NCBI GenBank assembly: GCA_007123625.1
Contig: SKKS01000476.1
Span: forward strand, 1 to 33,563
Origin: Paracoccaceae bacterium
Lineage (GTDB): Bacteria > Pseudomonadota > Alphaproteobacteria > Rhodobacterales > Rhodobacteraceae
Length of the DNA stretch: 33,563 nucleotides
Direction of reading: 5' to 3'
Shown here: in pieces, positions 23,500-32,651 of the stretch
Layout: every line of letters begins with the position of its first letter
Position numbering within the stretch: the first letter of the stretch is position 1
Position numbers and translations under genes: made by a program
Notes under the pieces: model-generated
Databases searched by the model: none
Seen by the model: the letters and a program-made list of their open reading frames with translations, nothing else
What the model was told of the DNA's origin: nothing

Positions 23500-24007
23500 C
23501 CGGGGCGTTGCGGGCGGCAGTGATCGGCGCGGGCTGGTTCGCCGCGCAGAACCACATCCCCGTGCTGGTATCGCGTGCCGAGATCGTGCCGGAAGGGGTC
23601 AGCCGACTAGGTACTGCCGTCCTTGACCGGGTGAAAGCGCATTTCGGCTTTGCCTTTGCTGCAGAGGATAATCGCACCGTTCTGGACCGGCGGCCCGAAA
23701 TCGTGATCGTCGCCTCGCCCCATGCGCTGCACTACGAACACGCGGCTGCGGCGCTCCTGGCGGGTGTGCATGTGCTGTGCGAAAAACCGATGACGCTGGA
23801 CCCCGCGCAGGCGTGGCACCTGGTGCGGATTGCGAAGGCCTGCAACCGGCATCTGCTGATCGCCAACAGCTATCATTGCCTGCCCCATGTCGATGCCCTG
23901 CGCCAGCGGATCGCCGACGGTGCCATCGGGCGGCTGGAACACGCGATGTGCAGCTTCGTTTCGGTCACGCGTGACGTGTTCACCGGCGACCGGGGCTTGG
24001 ACGGGCC
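23496..24007 (+). pseudogene. Gfo/Idh/MocA oxidoreductase, C-terminally truncated
   Basis: It starts at a GTG overlapping the sulfatase stop by 4 nt (GTGA), a relic of operon coupling. The first about 165 residues are a normal Gfo/Idh Rossmann domain: VIGAGWFAAQNHIP, ASPHALHYEHA, CEKPMTLDP and NSYHCLPH. After VTRDVFTG the sequence switches abruptly, near 24005, into the Walker B region of an ABC ATPase in another frame. The C-terminal domain is missing, so the enzyme is almost certainly inactive. Confidence 0.85.
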
Positions 24008-24467
24008 GATGAACCCACTTCGGCGCTGGATGTCATGGTACAGAAACAGGTCATGGCGACGCTTGGCCGGGGAAGGGCGGACATCGGCGCGGGCGTCTTG
24101 CTGATCGGCCGTGACCATGGCGCAGATGGCGCATTTCGTCAACGAACTGTGCGTGATGTATGCCGGGCGGCTGGTCGAGCGTGGTCCGGTGCGCGCCCAG
24201 TTCGCGCGCCCGCGCCACCCCTATACCCGCATACTGATCGACGCGTTGCCCTCGTTTCAGGAACGCGCGCGATTTCGCGGTATTCCCGGGGTCGCGCCGT
24301 CGCTTCTGAGCCACATTCCCGGCTGCCCGTTCCACCCGCGCTGCCCAATGGCAGAGGCATGCTGCGCCGAAGAAACTCCGGCGCTACGCACGTTCAGTGT
24401 CGGCGGTGCAGGCGGGATCGGTGCGCATGTCGCCGCCTGCCACCGCGCCGAGGAGATGACGCCATGA
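24008..24467 (+). pseudogene. Oligopeptide-type ABC ATPase (D subunit) remnant, 5' deleted and frameshifted
   Basis: It begins within the nucleotide-binding domain at DEPTSALDV (24008), directly joined to the Gfo/Idh fragment. The frame continues through QKQVMATLG and GVLLIG, then is lost at about 24115 by an apparent one-base gain; the next frame gives MAQMAHFVNELCVMYAGRL and the C-terminal PGCPFHPRCP domain. Walker A, Q-loop and signature are absent. Its stop overlaps the next ATPase start by 4 nt. The missing 5' part and any binding protein and permeases were presumably lost in the same deletion. Confidence 0.85.
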
Positions 24468-25512
24468 ACACCGCGAACCATGCGCTTCTGGAAATCGTCT
24501 CGGCCGGTGTGACCTTCACCGCCGGTTTCGCCGGGAGGGTGCGCACGCAGGCGCTCAGTGACATGACAATGTCGGTGGGCGGCCCCGACCCGTCCATAAC
24601 CGCCGTGGTCGGCGAAAGCGGCAGCGGCAAGACAACGCTCATGCGCGTGCTGCTCGGATTTCAGCCCACGACCGACGGCACAGTGACCTTCGACGGGCGC
24701 CCTCTGGAAAGATTCTCGCGCTCTGAGCTGCGCGCCTATCGCCGCCAGGTGCAGGCGGTGTTTCAGGAGCCGTTCGACGTTTTCAACCCCTTCTACCGGA
24801 TCGAACACCCGCTGGTCGCGCCGCTTATTGCCTTCGGGCTGGCAAGCAACCGCAGGTCGGCACTGGAGCAGGTGGCCGCTGCCATGACCGCCGTGGGCCT
24901 GCGCCCGGCCGAAACCATCGGCAAGTACCCGCATCAGCTTTCGGGCGGGCAGCGCCAGCCGGTGATGCGGGCGCGCGCCATGTCGTTGCAACCCACAATC
25001 CTTCTGGCGGACGAGCCGGTATCGATGGTCGATGCCTCGCTGCAGTCGACCATCCTCGAACCCATGTGGAAGATAAACCGCGCGCGGGATCGCACTGGTC
25101 TATGTCACGCATGATCTGGCCACGGCCAATCAGATCGCAGATACGGTGCTGGTCTTTTGTGGCGGTCAGGTAATGGAGGTCGGCGCGGCCGAGGCGGTCA
25201 TCAAGTGCCCGCGCCATCCTTATACCGAAGCGCTGATCGATGCCGTACCCTCTCCCGATCCCGATGTCAGCTGGAGCCTTGGCAACGGGCGCAGCGCCGC
25301 CGAGATGCAGGCGCTTCCCGAAGGCGGCTGCCCCTTCGCGCCACGGTGTCCCCGGGCATTGCCGGAGTGCGCGCAGACGCGGCAACCGCTCTATCGCACC
25401 GACCCGAACGTGCGGTGGCCTGCGTGCATGACGAAAGCGCGCAAACCGCAACCGTCGTTGCGGTGCAGGCCGCCATCGGGCGTGTGCCGGTCTCCACGGG
25501 GGTGCCACGTGA
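24464..25512 (+). pseudogene. Oligopeptide-type ABC ATPase (F subunit), frameshifted
   Basis: The N-terminal 200 residues are well preserved: Walker A GESGSGKTT (50-58), FQEPFDVFNPF (100-110), LSGGQ at 159-163 and ADEPVSMVDASLQ. Pro166 replaces the usual Arg in the QRQR part of the signature. At about 25088 an extra base ends the frame in CHA-stop, while the next frame continues as GIALVYVTHDLATANQIA with the C-terminal GGCPFAPRCPRA domain. A second shift near 25405 breaks the tail (AVACVHDESAQT in a third frame). The end is uncertain; I placed it where a TGA overlaps the next GTG start. Confidence 0.85.
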
Positions 25513-26402
25513 TCGTCGAGAGCCATTGCCACATCTGGGCGCGCTGGCCCTATGACCCGCCGGTGCCGGACCCCGAAATCCGCGCCCGAACAGGTTCTGT
25601 GGCATATGGACCGCAACGACGTGAACCACGCGGTGGTGATCTGCGCCGGGATCGGCGCAAACCCAGACAACGCCGGTTGTGCCTTTGCCACAGCCGACAG
25701 CTTTCCGGACCGGTTCGAGGTTTTCCCCGATCTGGAATGCCGTTGGTCGCCTGAATTCCGCACGCCGGGCGCCGCGGCCGGTTGCGCGCGGCGCTGGCGC
25801 GCTGGCCTCTGCGCGGCTTCACCAGCTATCTGGACGAGGTCGGGTCCGGCGCCTGGCTGGCAAGCGCCCAAGGCTTCGCATTCTTCGAGCCTGCGGCAGA
25901 AAACCGGCTGATTGCCAGTCTTTCGGTGTTCCCGCATCAGGTGCCCCATGTGGCAGATCTTGCCCGCCGCATACCGGGGTTGACGATCCTGCTGCACCAC
26001 ATGGCGTTTCTGGGCCCGCGCACCGCCATCACCCGCGACGGCCCGGCACTTGTGACCGCTGCGGCGTCCTGCCCGGGCATCCATGTCAAGCTTTCGGGCG
26101 CGGGCAACGTGGCCGGGCCACAGGATGCCTATCCCTATCCGGCGTTGGCCTGGATCGGGCAGCTTCTGTGCGCCGCCTTCGGCTCCGAGCGGCTGGTCTG
26201 GGGGTCGGATTTTCCAGTTGCCGCGCGGCACATGACCTATCGCCAATGCCTGGACATGGTTGCCCGCCACGGACCCGGACCGGCCAGCGCAAGCGCTGCC
26301 ATGCTGGGCGAGAACATGGCCCGGCTGCTGGCAGCGGCGGGACCCACGGCCGATGACAAGTCCCCACTCCGGCCCGAAAGTGCGACAGGAAATACGCCAT
26401 GA
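25509..26402 (+). pseudogene. Amidohydrolase_2-type metal-dependent hydrolase, two frameshifts
   Basis: It starts at a GTG giving VESHCHIW, the usual N-terminal HxH metal motif. The reading frame shifts near 25580 (continuing as PEQVLWHMDRNDVNHAVV) and returns near 25781 (LRAALARWPLRGFTSYLDE), then runs undisturbed through PHQVPHVADLARRI, LLHHMAFLGP, VKLSG, RLVWGSDFPV and a normal C-terminus. The summed length, about 297 codons, is close to intact members (about 280-300), so only small indels separate it from a working gene. The stop overlaps the SDR start by 4 nt. Confidence 0.85.
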
Positions 26403-27139
26403 ACCGGATCGACCTGAACGACCGTATCACAGTATTCACCGGCGGTGCGCAAGGCATCGGCAGGGCCGTGGCGGAACGGATGATCGCATCGGGGGCGCGG
26501 GTCGCGATCTGGGACCGGGACGAGGCCCTTGGCGCACAGGTCGCGGCCGAGATCGGCGCATCCTTTGTCGCCGTGCAGCAAACTGATTTCGCCGCTGTCC
26601 AGTCTGCGCTCGCCGCAACCGGTTCCGCGCTTAGGGGCGTCGATGTACTGGTTGCCAACGCCGGGATTGCGGGCATGAACGCAACAGTCGCCGATTACCC
26701 GGTGAATGAGTGGCGCGCGATCATCGACATCTATCTGACCGGGGTGTTTCATTGTTGCAAGGCCGTAGTCCCCGGCATGTGGGCGCGCGGATACGGGCGG
26801 ATCGTCAATATCGCGTCGATCGCAGGCAAGGAAGGCAACCCCAACGCTGCAGTGTATTCGGCCTCCAAGGCGGGGGTCATCGCACTAACCAAATCGCTGG
26901 ACAAGCAACTGGCAGGCGGCGATATCACAGTGAACTGTGTGACCCCCGCCGCCGTGCGCACGCGCATCTTCGAGCAAATGACCGAAGAACACATCGGCTA
27001 TATGCTGTCGCGAATCCCGCGTGGGCGATTTCTTGCGCGCGAGGAGGCCGCAGCAATGATCTGCTGGTTGGCATCCGCCGAAAACAGCTTCACCACGGGT
27101 GCGGTGTTCGACCTGTCCGGAGGGCGCGCGATCTACTGA
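26399..27139 (+). CDS. SDR-family oxidoreductase
   Basis: A classical short-chain dehydrogenase, 246 aa and intact. TGGAQGIG is at 14-21, NAG at 87-89, the catalytic Ser140, Tyr153 and Lys157 are in place, and the C-terminus SGGRAIY is typical of sugar or hydroxyacid dehydrogenases in catabolic operons. It is the last gene of the otherwise decayed operon and the only one still open from start to stop, coupled by ATGA to the broken amidohydrolase. With translation upstream disrupted, its expression may be reduced. Substrate unknown. Confidence 0.92.
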   Translation: MNRIDLNDRITVFTGGAQGIGRAVAERMIASGARVAIWDRDEALGAQVAAEIGASFVAVQQTDFAAVQSALAATGSALRGVDVLVANAGIAGMNATVADYPVNEWRAIIDIYLTGVFHCCKAVVPGMWARGYGRIVNIASIAGKEGNPNAAVYSASKAGVIALTKSLDKQLAGGDITVNCVTPAAVRTRIFEQMTEEHIGYMLSRIPRGRFLAREEAAAMICWLASAENSFTTGAVFDLSGGRAIY

Positions 27140-27331
27140 GCACTGACCGTCCACTGCCGGTGTGCGCCTGTCTTGCACGCCGAAGAAACTGCGCCGGTTG
27201 CCTTGGCGCGGGAGGCAGCGCAATGCACAGTTGAACAATTCGTGTGCGCAGGAGTGACTTTATCCCTGTGAGCGCCGCGCTAGATTCACGTCAGGATTGA
27301 TTTTTGGCACGAATTACCGCAGGTAAACGCG

Positions 27332-28558
27332 ATGAAATGGATCAAGGCTCTGGCCGTCTGCATTGTGCTGGTGATCGCGGCACTGGTGGGATGGGCGGTT
27401 TTCCTGCCCGCCTCACATCCCGTGCTGGAACGCGCGGGCCTGCTGGCCCCGATGAAAGCGCTGGGGCTTCCTGTTGCCGAGACCGCGAATGGTCGACCCG
27501 GCGGCGGCCCGCCCTTTGGCGGGGGCGGCGGCGGTGTGCGGGTGGTCGCGCAGGAGGTCGGCGCCGTCGATGCCGATAACAGGCTGGGCGCCATCGGTAC
27601 CGCCGAGGCGCTGCGCAGCGTGTCCCTGACGCCCGAAGTTTCGGGTCGGCTCGAGTCCGCATCGGTCGCATCGGGCGACTGGGTCGAGGCAGGCACCATC
27701 ATCGCGCAACTGGACAGCGAAGCGCAGCAACTCGCCGTGGACCGTGCGCAACTGCGGATGCAGGATGCCCAGTCGCGGGCCGATCGGGTCGCGCGACTGC
27801 GCGAAAGCGGTACCGCAACCGAGGTCCAGATCCAGGAGGCCGACCTCGCGCTCAATCAGGCGCGGCTGGACCTGCGCGATGCCGAATACGAACTGCGCCG
27901 CCGCCAGATCGTCGCCCCGGTTTCAGGCTGGATAGGGCTGGTTGCGCTGGAGCCGGGCAATCAGGTCAGCGCCGGAAATGAAATCGCGCGGCTGGATGAC
28001 CGCAGCACGCTTCTGGTGGGCTTCAATGTGCCCGAGCGGTTCGTGGGCCTGATCGGCCCCGGCGATGCGCTTGAAGTCAGCCCGCTGTCGCGTCCGCAGG
28101 ACGTGGTGAGTGGGCGCATCCGCGCGGTCGATGCGCGCGTCGACCAGAGCAACCGCACCTTGCGCGTACAGGGTGAAATCGACAATTCTGACGACCGACT
28201 GCGCCCGGGGATGGCGTTCCGGATTTCGGTCATCCTTCCTGGTCAAAGCTATCCCGCGGTCGATCCGCTGTCGATCCAATGGGACCGGGGTGGCGCCTTT
28301 GTCTGGGCGGTGGATGACGAAAACCGCGCCCGCCGCGTCGGGATCGAGATCGCACAACGTCGCGATGATGCCGTGCTGCTGCGCGCCGATCTCGCGCCGG
28401 GGCAGAAAGTCGTGCTTGAAGGCGTGCAGAACCTGCGCCCCGGCGCCGAAGTTACGATCGACGAACTGGTGCCCGCGACCGAGCCGGGGCAAGGCGATCT
28501 TCTGACCCGGCGTGCCATGCAGACCGATGCCGACGCCGACACCACTCCGGATATCTGA
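27332..28558 (+). CDS. RND efflux periplasmic adaptor (HlyD/MFP family)
   Basis: A membrane-fusion protein, 408 aa, bridging an inner-membrane RND pump and an outer-membrane channel. An N-terminal hydrophobic anchor (about residues 5-26) is followed by a Gly/Pro-rich stretch (54-68), then a lipoyl half (SLTPEVSGRLESASVASGD), an alpha-hairpin (about 130-195), the second lipoyl half (IVAPVSGWIGLVALEPGN) and beta-barrel/membrane-proximal domains. A short AGG-containing site precedes the ATG. The pump gene follows after 26 bp. The 192-bp gap upstream (27140-27331) shows no regulator gene and no promoter I could place confidently. Confidence 0.94.
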   Translation: MKWIKALAVCIVLVIAALVGWAVFLPASHPVLERAGLLAPMKALGLPVAETANGRPGGGPPFGGGGGGVRVVAQEVGAVDADNRLGAIGTAEALRSVSLTPEVSGRLESASVASGDWVEAGTIIAQLDSEAQQLAVDRAQLRMQDAQSRADRVARLRESGTATEVQIQEADLALNQARLDLRDAEYELRRRQIVAPVSGWIGLVALEPGNQVSAGNEIARLDDRSTLLVGFNVPERFVGLIGPGDALEVSPLSRPQDVVSGRIRAVDARVDQSNRTLRVQGEIDNSDDRLRPGMAFRISVILPGQSYPAVDPLSIQWDRGGAFVWAVDDENRARRVGIEIAQRRDDAVLLRADLAPGQKVVLEGVQNLRPGAEVTIDELVPATEPGQGDLLTRRAMQTDADADTTPDI

Positions 28559-28584
28559 GGCCCGGATAGCTGAGGAAACCGCGC

Positions 28585-31500
28585 ATGAGCGTTGATGATG
28601 GCAAGAGCCCCTTAACTGACGAACCTGCCGCAAAGGACGCCACTCCCGGCGACGTGGACAGCGATAGCTTTGATGCCAGCGAGGCCGCGAAATCCGGCAC
28701 TGCCCTGTTCGTGCGCCGCCCGATCCTGGCCTTTGTTCTGAGTGCGCTTGTGGTGATTGCCGGGCTGGCGGCACTGTTTGCGGTGGAAGTGCGAGAGCTG
28801 CCCAACGTGGACCGCCCCGTGATCACGGTCACTACGCAGTTCAGCGGCGCCGGCCCCGAAACCATCGACCGCGAGATCACCAGCCGGATCGAAGGCGCGG
28901 TGGGCCGGGTGTCGGGGGTGCAAAGCATTTCGTCGTCGTCGCGGTTCGGGCGCTCGCGGGTGGTGGCTGAGTTCAGCGACAGCACAGATATCGATGTGGC
29001 CGCCACCGACATGCGCGATGCCATCGGACGCATTCGCAACAGCCTGCCCGCCGGGGTCGATGAACCCCGCATCATCAAGGCCGATTCCGATGCCGATGCG
29101 GTCATGCGGATCAGCGTCACCTCGGCCACGCGGTCGGTGCAGGACCTGACCCGGCTGGTCGAGGAACTGGTCGAGGATCGCCTGATTTCGGCCCCCGGCG
29201 TGGCTGATCTGCAGGTGTTCGGCGCGCGCGATGCGATTTTCCGCGTCGATATCGACTTGCTGGAGCTGGCATCGCGCGGGCTCAGTCTGGCCGATGTGCG
29301 CGGGGCCTTGCGCAATGTGTCCTTTGACGTACCAGCGGGCGCGCTGTCCAATGAACGCCAGAGCATCCAGGTCCGCACCACCGCCAGCGTCCAGACCCCC
29401 GAGGCGTTCGAGGCGCTGGTCCTGCGCGAGAACACCCGGTTGGGCGATGTGGCGCGCGTTACCCTTGGTCCGGCGCCGGGCGAAACCATCCTGCGCGCCA
29501 ATGACGAAACCGGGATCGGCTTGGGGATCATCCGGCAGGCGCAAAGCAATACGCTGGACATTTCGCGCACGGTGACCGGCATTGTCGAGGACCTGCAAGG
29601 TATCCTGCCATCGGACGTCCGGATTTTCGTGACCTCGGACGAGGCCACGTTCGTCGGGGGCGCCATCACCGAAGTGCTAAAGACCCTGGCGCTGGCGCTG
29701 ATGATCGTGGTGGCGATCATCTTTCTGTTCCTGCGCGACGCACGCGCCACGCTGGTGCCCATGGTCAGCTTGCCGGTGGCGCTGATCGGCACGGTGGCGG
29801 CGATTCATCTGGTGGGGTTTTCGGTCAATATCCTGACCTTGCTGGCCCTGGTGCTGGCCACCGGGATGGTGGTGGATGACGCCATCGTGGTGCTGGAAAA
29901 CATCGTCCGGCGGCGCGCGCAGGGGATGGGGGCGCGGGCGGCAGCGGTGCTGGGGACGCGGCAGGTGTTCTTCGCGGTCGTGACCACCACGGCAACGCTG
30001 GCGGCGGTGTTCGTGCCACTGTCGTTCCTGCCCGGACAGGCGGGCGGGTTGTTTCGCGAGTTCGGGTTCACGCTGGCAATGGCGGTGCTGCTGTCGTCGT
30101 TCGTGGCGCTGACACTTTGTCCGGTGCTGGCCAGCAAGCTGTTGCGCCCCGTGGACAGCACTGCCCGCCCCGGCCCGGTGGCGCGCTTCGGCGCGGTGGC
30201 GGCACGGATCTATGAACGCAGCCTGCGCGGGGCGCTGGCCATGCCCGGTGCGGTGGTTGTGGCAGCACTCCTGTTTGCGGCAACCGGCTGGTTCGCGGCG
30301 CAGTCCATTCAGCAGGAACTGACCCCGCCCGAAGACCGCGGTGTAGCGCTTTTGAGTGTCAGCGCCCCGCAAGGCGTGTCCATCGACTACACCGACGCCA
30401 AGGTGCGCGAGGTCGAGGCCGTCATCGCCCCGCTGCGCGCCTCGGGCGAGGTGACGAACCTGTTCTCCATTGTCGGGCTGGGGGGATCGGACAACCGCGC
30501 CTTCATGGTGATGACGCTGGCCGACTGGGACCAGCGCGGGCGCAGCCAGCAGGAGATCGTGGGCCAGATCAACGCGGGCTTGCGCAACATCATCGGTGTG
30601 CGTGCCTTTGCCATCCAGCCCAATTCACTGCGCATTCGCGGTGCGGGACAGGGGCTGCGCTTTGCGGTGCTGGGCAGCGACTATGACGCGCTGGCCGAAA
30701 ACGCCCAGACACTGGTGGACCGCATGAACGAAGATCCCCGCTTTGGTCAGGTCCGGCTGAACTTCGAGACCACGCAACCGCAGTTGTCGATCGAAGTCGA
30801 CCGCGAACGCGCCTCGGACATCGGTGTTGACATCGACGGGCTGGGCGAGGCGTTGCAGGCGGTGCTGGACGGGCGCACCGTGGGCAGTGTGTTCATTGAT
30901 GACCGAAGCTTCGACATTCAGATGTTGTCGACCCGCACCCCCGTGCGCGACCCCGGCGATCTGGAACAAAGCTTCGTGCGCACCGACAGCGGTCAGATGG
31001 TGCCGATCTCGTCCTTCATCAGCCTGTCGGAACGCGCTATTGCGCCGGAACTGACCCGCGAAAGCCAGCAGCGCGCGGTGCAAGTGACCGCAAGCCTTGC
31101 GTCGGATTTCCCGCTGGGCAGCGCGCTGGCCGAAGCCGAGCGCCTTGCCGCCGAGGTGCTGCCTTCGGGCGAACGCCTGTTGCCACAGGCCGAGGCTGCG
31201 ACGCTGGATGAAACTTCGGCGGGCATTCTGCTGGTGTTCGGGTTCGCGGTACTGGTGGTGTTTCTGGTGCTGGCGGCGCAGTTCGAGAGCTTCATCTCGG
31301 CGGTGGTGGTCATGGCGACGGTGCCGCTGGGGCTGGCCTGTGCGGGATTTGCGCTGCTGTTCACCGGCGTCAGCCTGAATGTCTATTCGCAGATCGGATT
31401 GGTGTTGTTGGTGGGGATCATGGCCAAGAATGGCATCCTGATCGTGGAATTTGCCAACCAGTTGCGCGACGCGGGCGCCGATGTGCACCAGGCGATCGTG

Positions 31501-31776
31501 CGGGCTTCGACCATCCGGCTGCGTCCGGTTATGATGACCATGACCTCGACCGTGCTGGGCGGCGTGCCCCTGATCCTGTCCACGGGGCCCGGCGCCGAAG
31601 CGCGCGAGGCGCTTGGCTGGGTGGTCGTCGGCGGGCTGGGGCTGGCAACACTGGCGACGCTGTTCCTTACGCCCGTGGCCTATCTGCTGCTAGCCGGATT
31701 CAGCACGCCTCGCGCCGCGGCGCAGTCGTATCTGGAAACGGAACTGGTCACCGCGCGCGACCGCAAGCCGGCTTGA
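28585..31776 (+). CDS. RND-family multidrug efflux pump, inner-membrane permease
   Basis: A proton-driven tripartite efflux pump subunit, 1063 aa, close to the AcrB/MdtB size. The proton-relay pair Asp431-Asp432 (GMVVDDAIVVLEN, TM4) and Lys948 (GIMAKNGILIVEF, TM10) are present; two large periplasmic loops follow TM1 and TM7. GAGGAA 7 nt before the ATG confirms a start that gives an unusual acidic tail of about 40 residues before TM1 (RRPILAFVL). It lies between an adaptor gene and a second short adaptor. The substrate range is not predictable. No TolC-type outer-membrane gene is in the window. Confidence 0.96.
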   Translation: MSVDDGKSPLTDEPAAKDATPGDVDSDSFDASEAAKSGTALFVRRPILAFVLSALVVIAGLAALFAVEVRELPNVDRPVITVTTQFSGAGPETIDREITSRIEGAVGRVSGVQSISSSSRFGRSRVVAEFSDSTDIDVAATDMRDAIGRIRNSLPAGVDEPRIIKADSDADAVMRISVTSATRSVQDLTRLVEELVEDRLISAPGVADLQVFGARDAIFRVDIDLLELASRGLSLADVRGALRNVSFDVPAGALSNERQSIQVRTTASVQTPEAFEALVLRENTRLGDVARVTLGPAPGETILRANDETGIGLGIIRQAQSNTLDISRTVTGIVEDLQGILPSDVRIFVTSDEATFVGGAITEVLKTLALALMIVVAIIFLFLRDARATLVPMVSLPVALIGTVAAIHLVGFSVNILTLLALVLATGMVVDDAIVVLENIVRRRAQGMGARAAAVLGTRQVFFAVVTTTATLAAVFVPLSFLPGQAGGLFREFGFTLAMAVLLSSFVALTLCPVLASKLLRPVDSTARPGPVARFGAVAARIYERSLRGALAMPGAVVVAALLFAATGWFAAQSIQQELTPPEDRGVALLSVSAPQGVSIDYTDAKVREVEAVIAPLRASGEVTNLFSIVGLGGSDNRAFMVMTLADWDQRGRSQQEIVGQINAGLRNIIGVRAFAIQPNSLRIRGAGQGLRFAVLGSDYDALAENAQTLVDRMNEDPRFGQVRLNFETTQPQLSIEVDRERASDIGVDIDGLGEALQAVLDGRTVGSVFIDDRSFDIQMLSTRTPVRDPGDLEQSFVRTDSGQMVPISSFISLSERAIAPELTRESQQRAVQVTASLASDFPLGSALAEAERLAAEVLPSGERLLPQAEAATLDETSAGILLVFGFAVLVVFLVLAAQFESFISAVVVMATVPLGLACAGFALLFTGVSLNVYSQIGLVLLVGIMAKNGILIVEFANQLRDAGADVHQAIVRASTIRLRPVMMTMTSTVLGGVPLILSTGPGAEAREALGWVVVGGLGLATLATLFLTPVAYLLLAGFSTPRAAAQSYLETELVTARDRKPA

Positions 31777-31831
31777 GCATCCTATCGCCGGAGCGCTTTA
31801 CTTTCGCCCCAGCCGCGCCCACACTTCGGCC

Positions 31832-32644
31832 ATGACGCAGTCGGATATCCGCCTTGCCCTGACGTTGATCGCCGTGCTGGCCGTGCCCTTCGGCGCGTCG
31901 GCAACCGAGGCCGATTGCGTCATCCGCCCCAGCGAGGTCGTCAATCTGGGTGCCCCGGTGACCGGACTGATCGCCGAGATCCTGCATGACCGGGGCGCCC
32001 ATGTCGCAGCGGGAGCGGTGATTGCGCGGCTGGACGACACGTTGCAGGACATGGCGATCCGTGCCGCCGAAGCCCGCCTGCAAAGCAATGCCGAGATCGA
32101 GGCTGCGCAATCGCGTGTGCAGCTTCTGGAAACGCAGCTTTCGCGCCAGCAGGCGCTTCTGGCCCGCCAGGTGATCCCCGCCGCCACGGTCGAGGAAACC
32201 GAGACCGCGCTGCTGGTCGCCATCAACGACTTGCGCGCCGCACGGCAGAACCGGCTTCTGGCCGAGGTCGATCTCGAAACAACGCAGGCCGAAAAAGACC
32301 GCCGCACCATCCGCGCGCCAGTCAGCGGCGTGATCCTGTCGCGCGACATGGCGGTGGGCGAATTCTGGTCCGAAACGGCGTCCCTGATGACCATCGCCAG
32401 GCTGGACCCGCTGCACGTCGAGGCAATCGTCGATCTGTCCCTGCATGGGCGCATCGACGCCGACAGCATGGCCGAAGTGCTGCCCGAAGCGCCCGTCGGC
32501 GGCAGCCACATGGCGCGGGTCAGCGTGATCGACCCGGTGTTTGACGCCGCCAGCGGAACCTTCGGGGTGCGGCTGGTCCTGCCCAACCCCGATCTGGCGC
32601 TGCCTGCCGGGTTGCGCTGCACGGTGCGGTTCGACATCGGCTGA
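31832..32644 (+). CDS. Short HlyD-type periplasmic adaptor with signal peptide
   Basis: A 270-aa exported protein; the signal peptide is about residues 1-24 (cut near GASA-TEAD). It keeps the adaptor core: a lipoyl half (GAPVTGLIAEILHDRGAHV), a coiled-coil hairpin (about 70-150, rich in Glu/Gln/Arg), the second lipoyl half (TIRAPVSGVILSRDMAVGE) and a compact beta-barrel ending in LPAGLRCTVRFDIG. It is shorter than usual RND adaptors (350-400 aa) and lacks a membrane-proximal domain. It follows the pump by 55 bp and converges on the SecA-like gene with a 7-bp gap. The ribosome-binding site is weak. Confidence 0.88.
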   Translation: MTQSDIRLALTLIAVLAVPFGASATEADCVIRPSEVVNLGAPVTGLIAEILHDRGAHVAAGAVIARLDDTLQDMAIRAAEARLQSNAEIEAAQSRVQLLETQLSRQQALLARQVIPAATVEETETALLVAINDLRAARQNRLLAEVDLETTQAEKDRRTIRAPVSGVILSRDMAVGEFWSETASLMTIARLDPLHVEAIVDLSLHGRIDADSMAEVLPEAPVGGSHMARVSVIDPVFDAASGTFGVRLVLPNPDLALPAGLRCTVRFDIG

Positions 32645-32651
32645 GCGGGCC

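Noticed and set aside
23496..26402. Frameshifts as sequencing errors
   Set aside because: Not fully excluded, but the same 3.6 kb also holds two clear deletions (sulfatase middle, Gfo/Idh-ATPase junction) and a damaged ATPase signature, while all flanking genes are intact; true decay is the better explanation.
27222..27250. TGCACA/TGTGCGCA inverted repeat after the SDR as a terminator
   Set aside because: Imperfect short arms, a long loop and no T-tract; too weak to list.
22633..27331. Insertion sequence or phage as the cause of the decayed block
   Set aside because: I searched the gaps for transposase-like frames and flanking repeats and saw none; only short direct repeats at the sulfatase joint.
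28452..29792. A 446-codon minus-strand frame opposite the RND pump
   Set aside because: Ser/Arg-rich shadow with no family resemblance.
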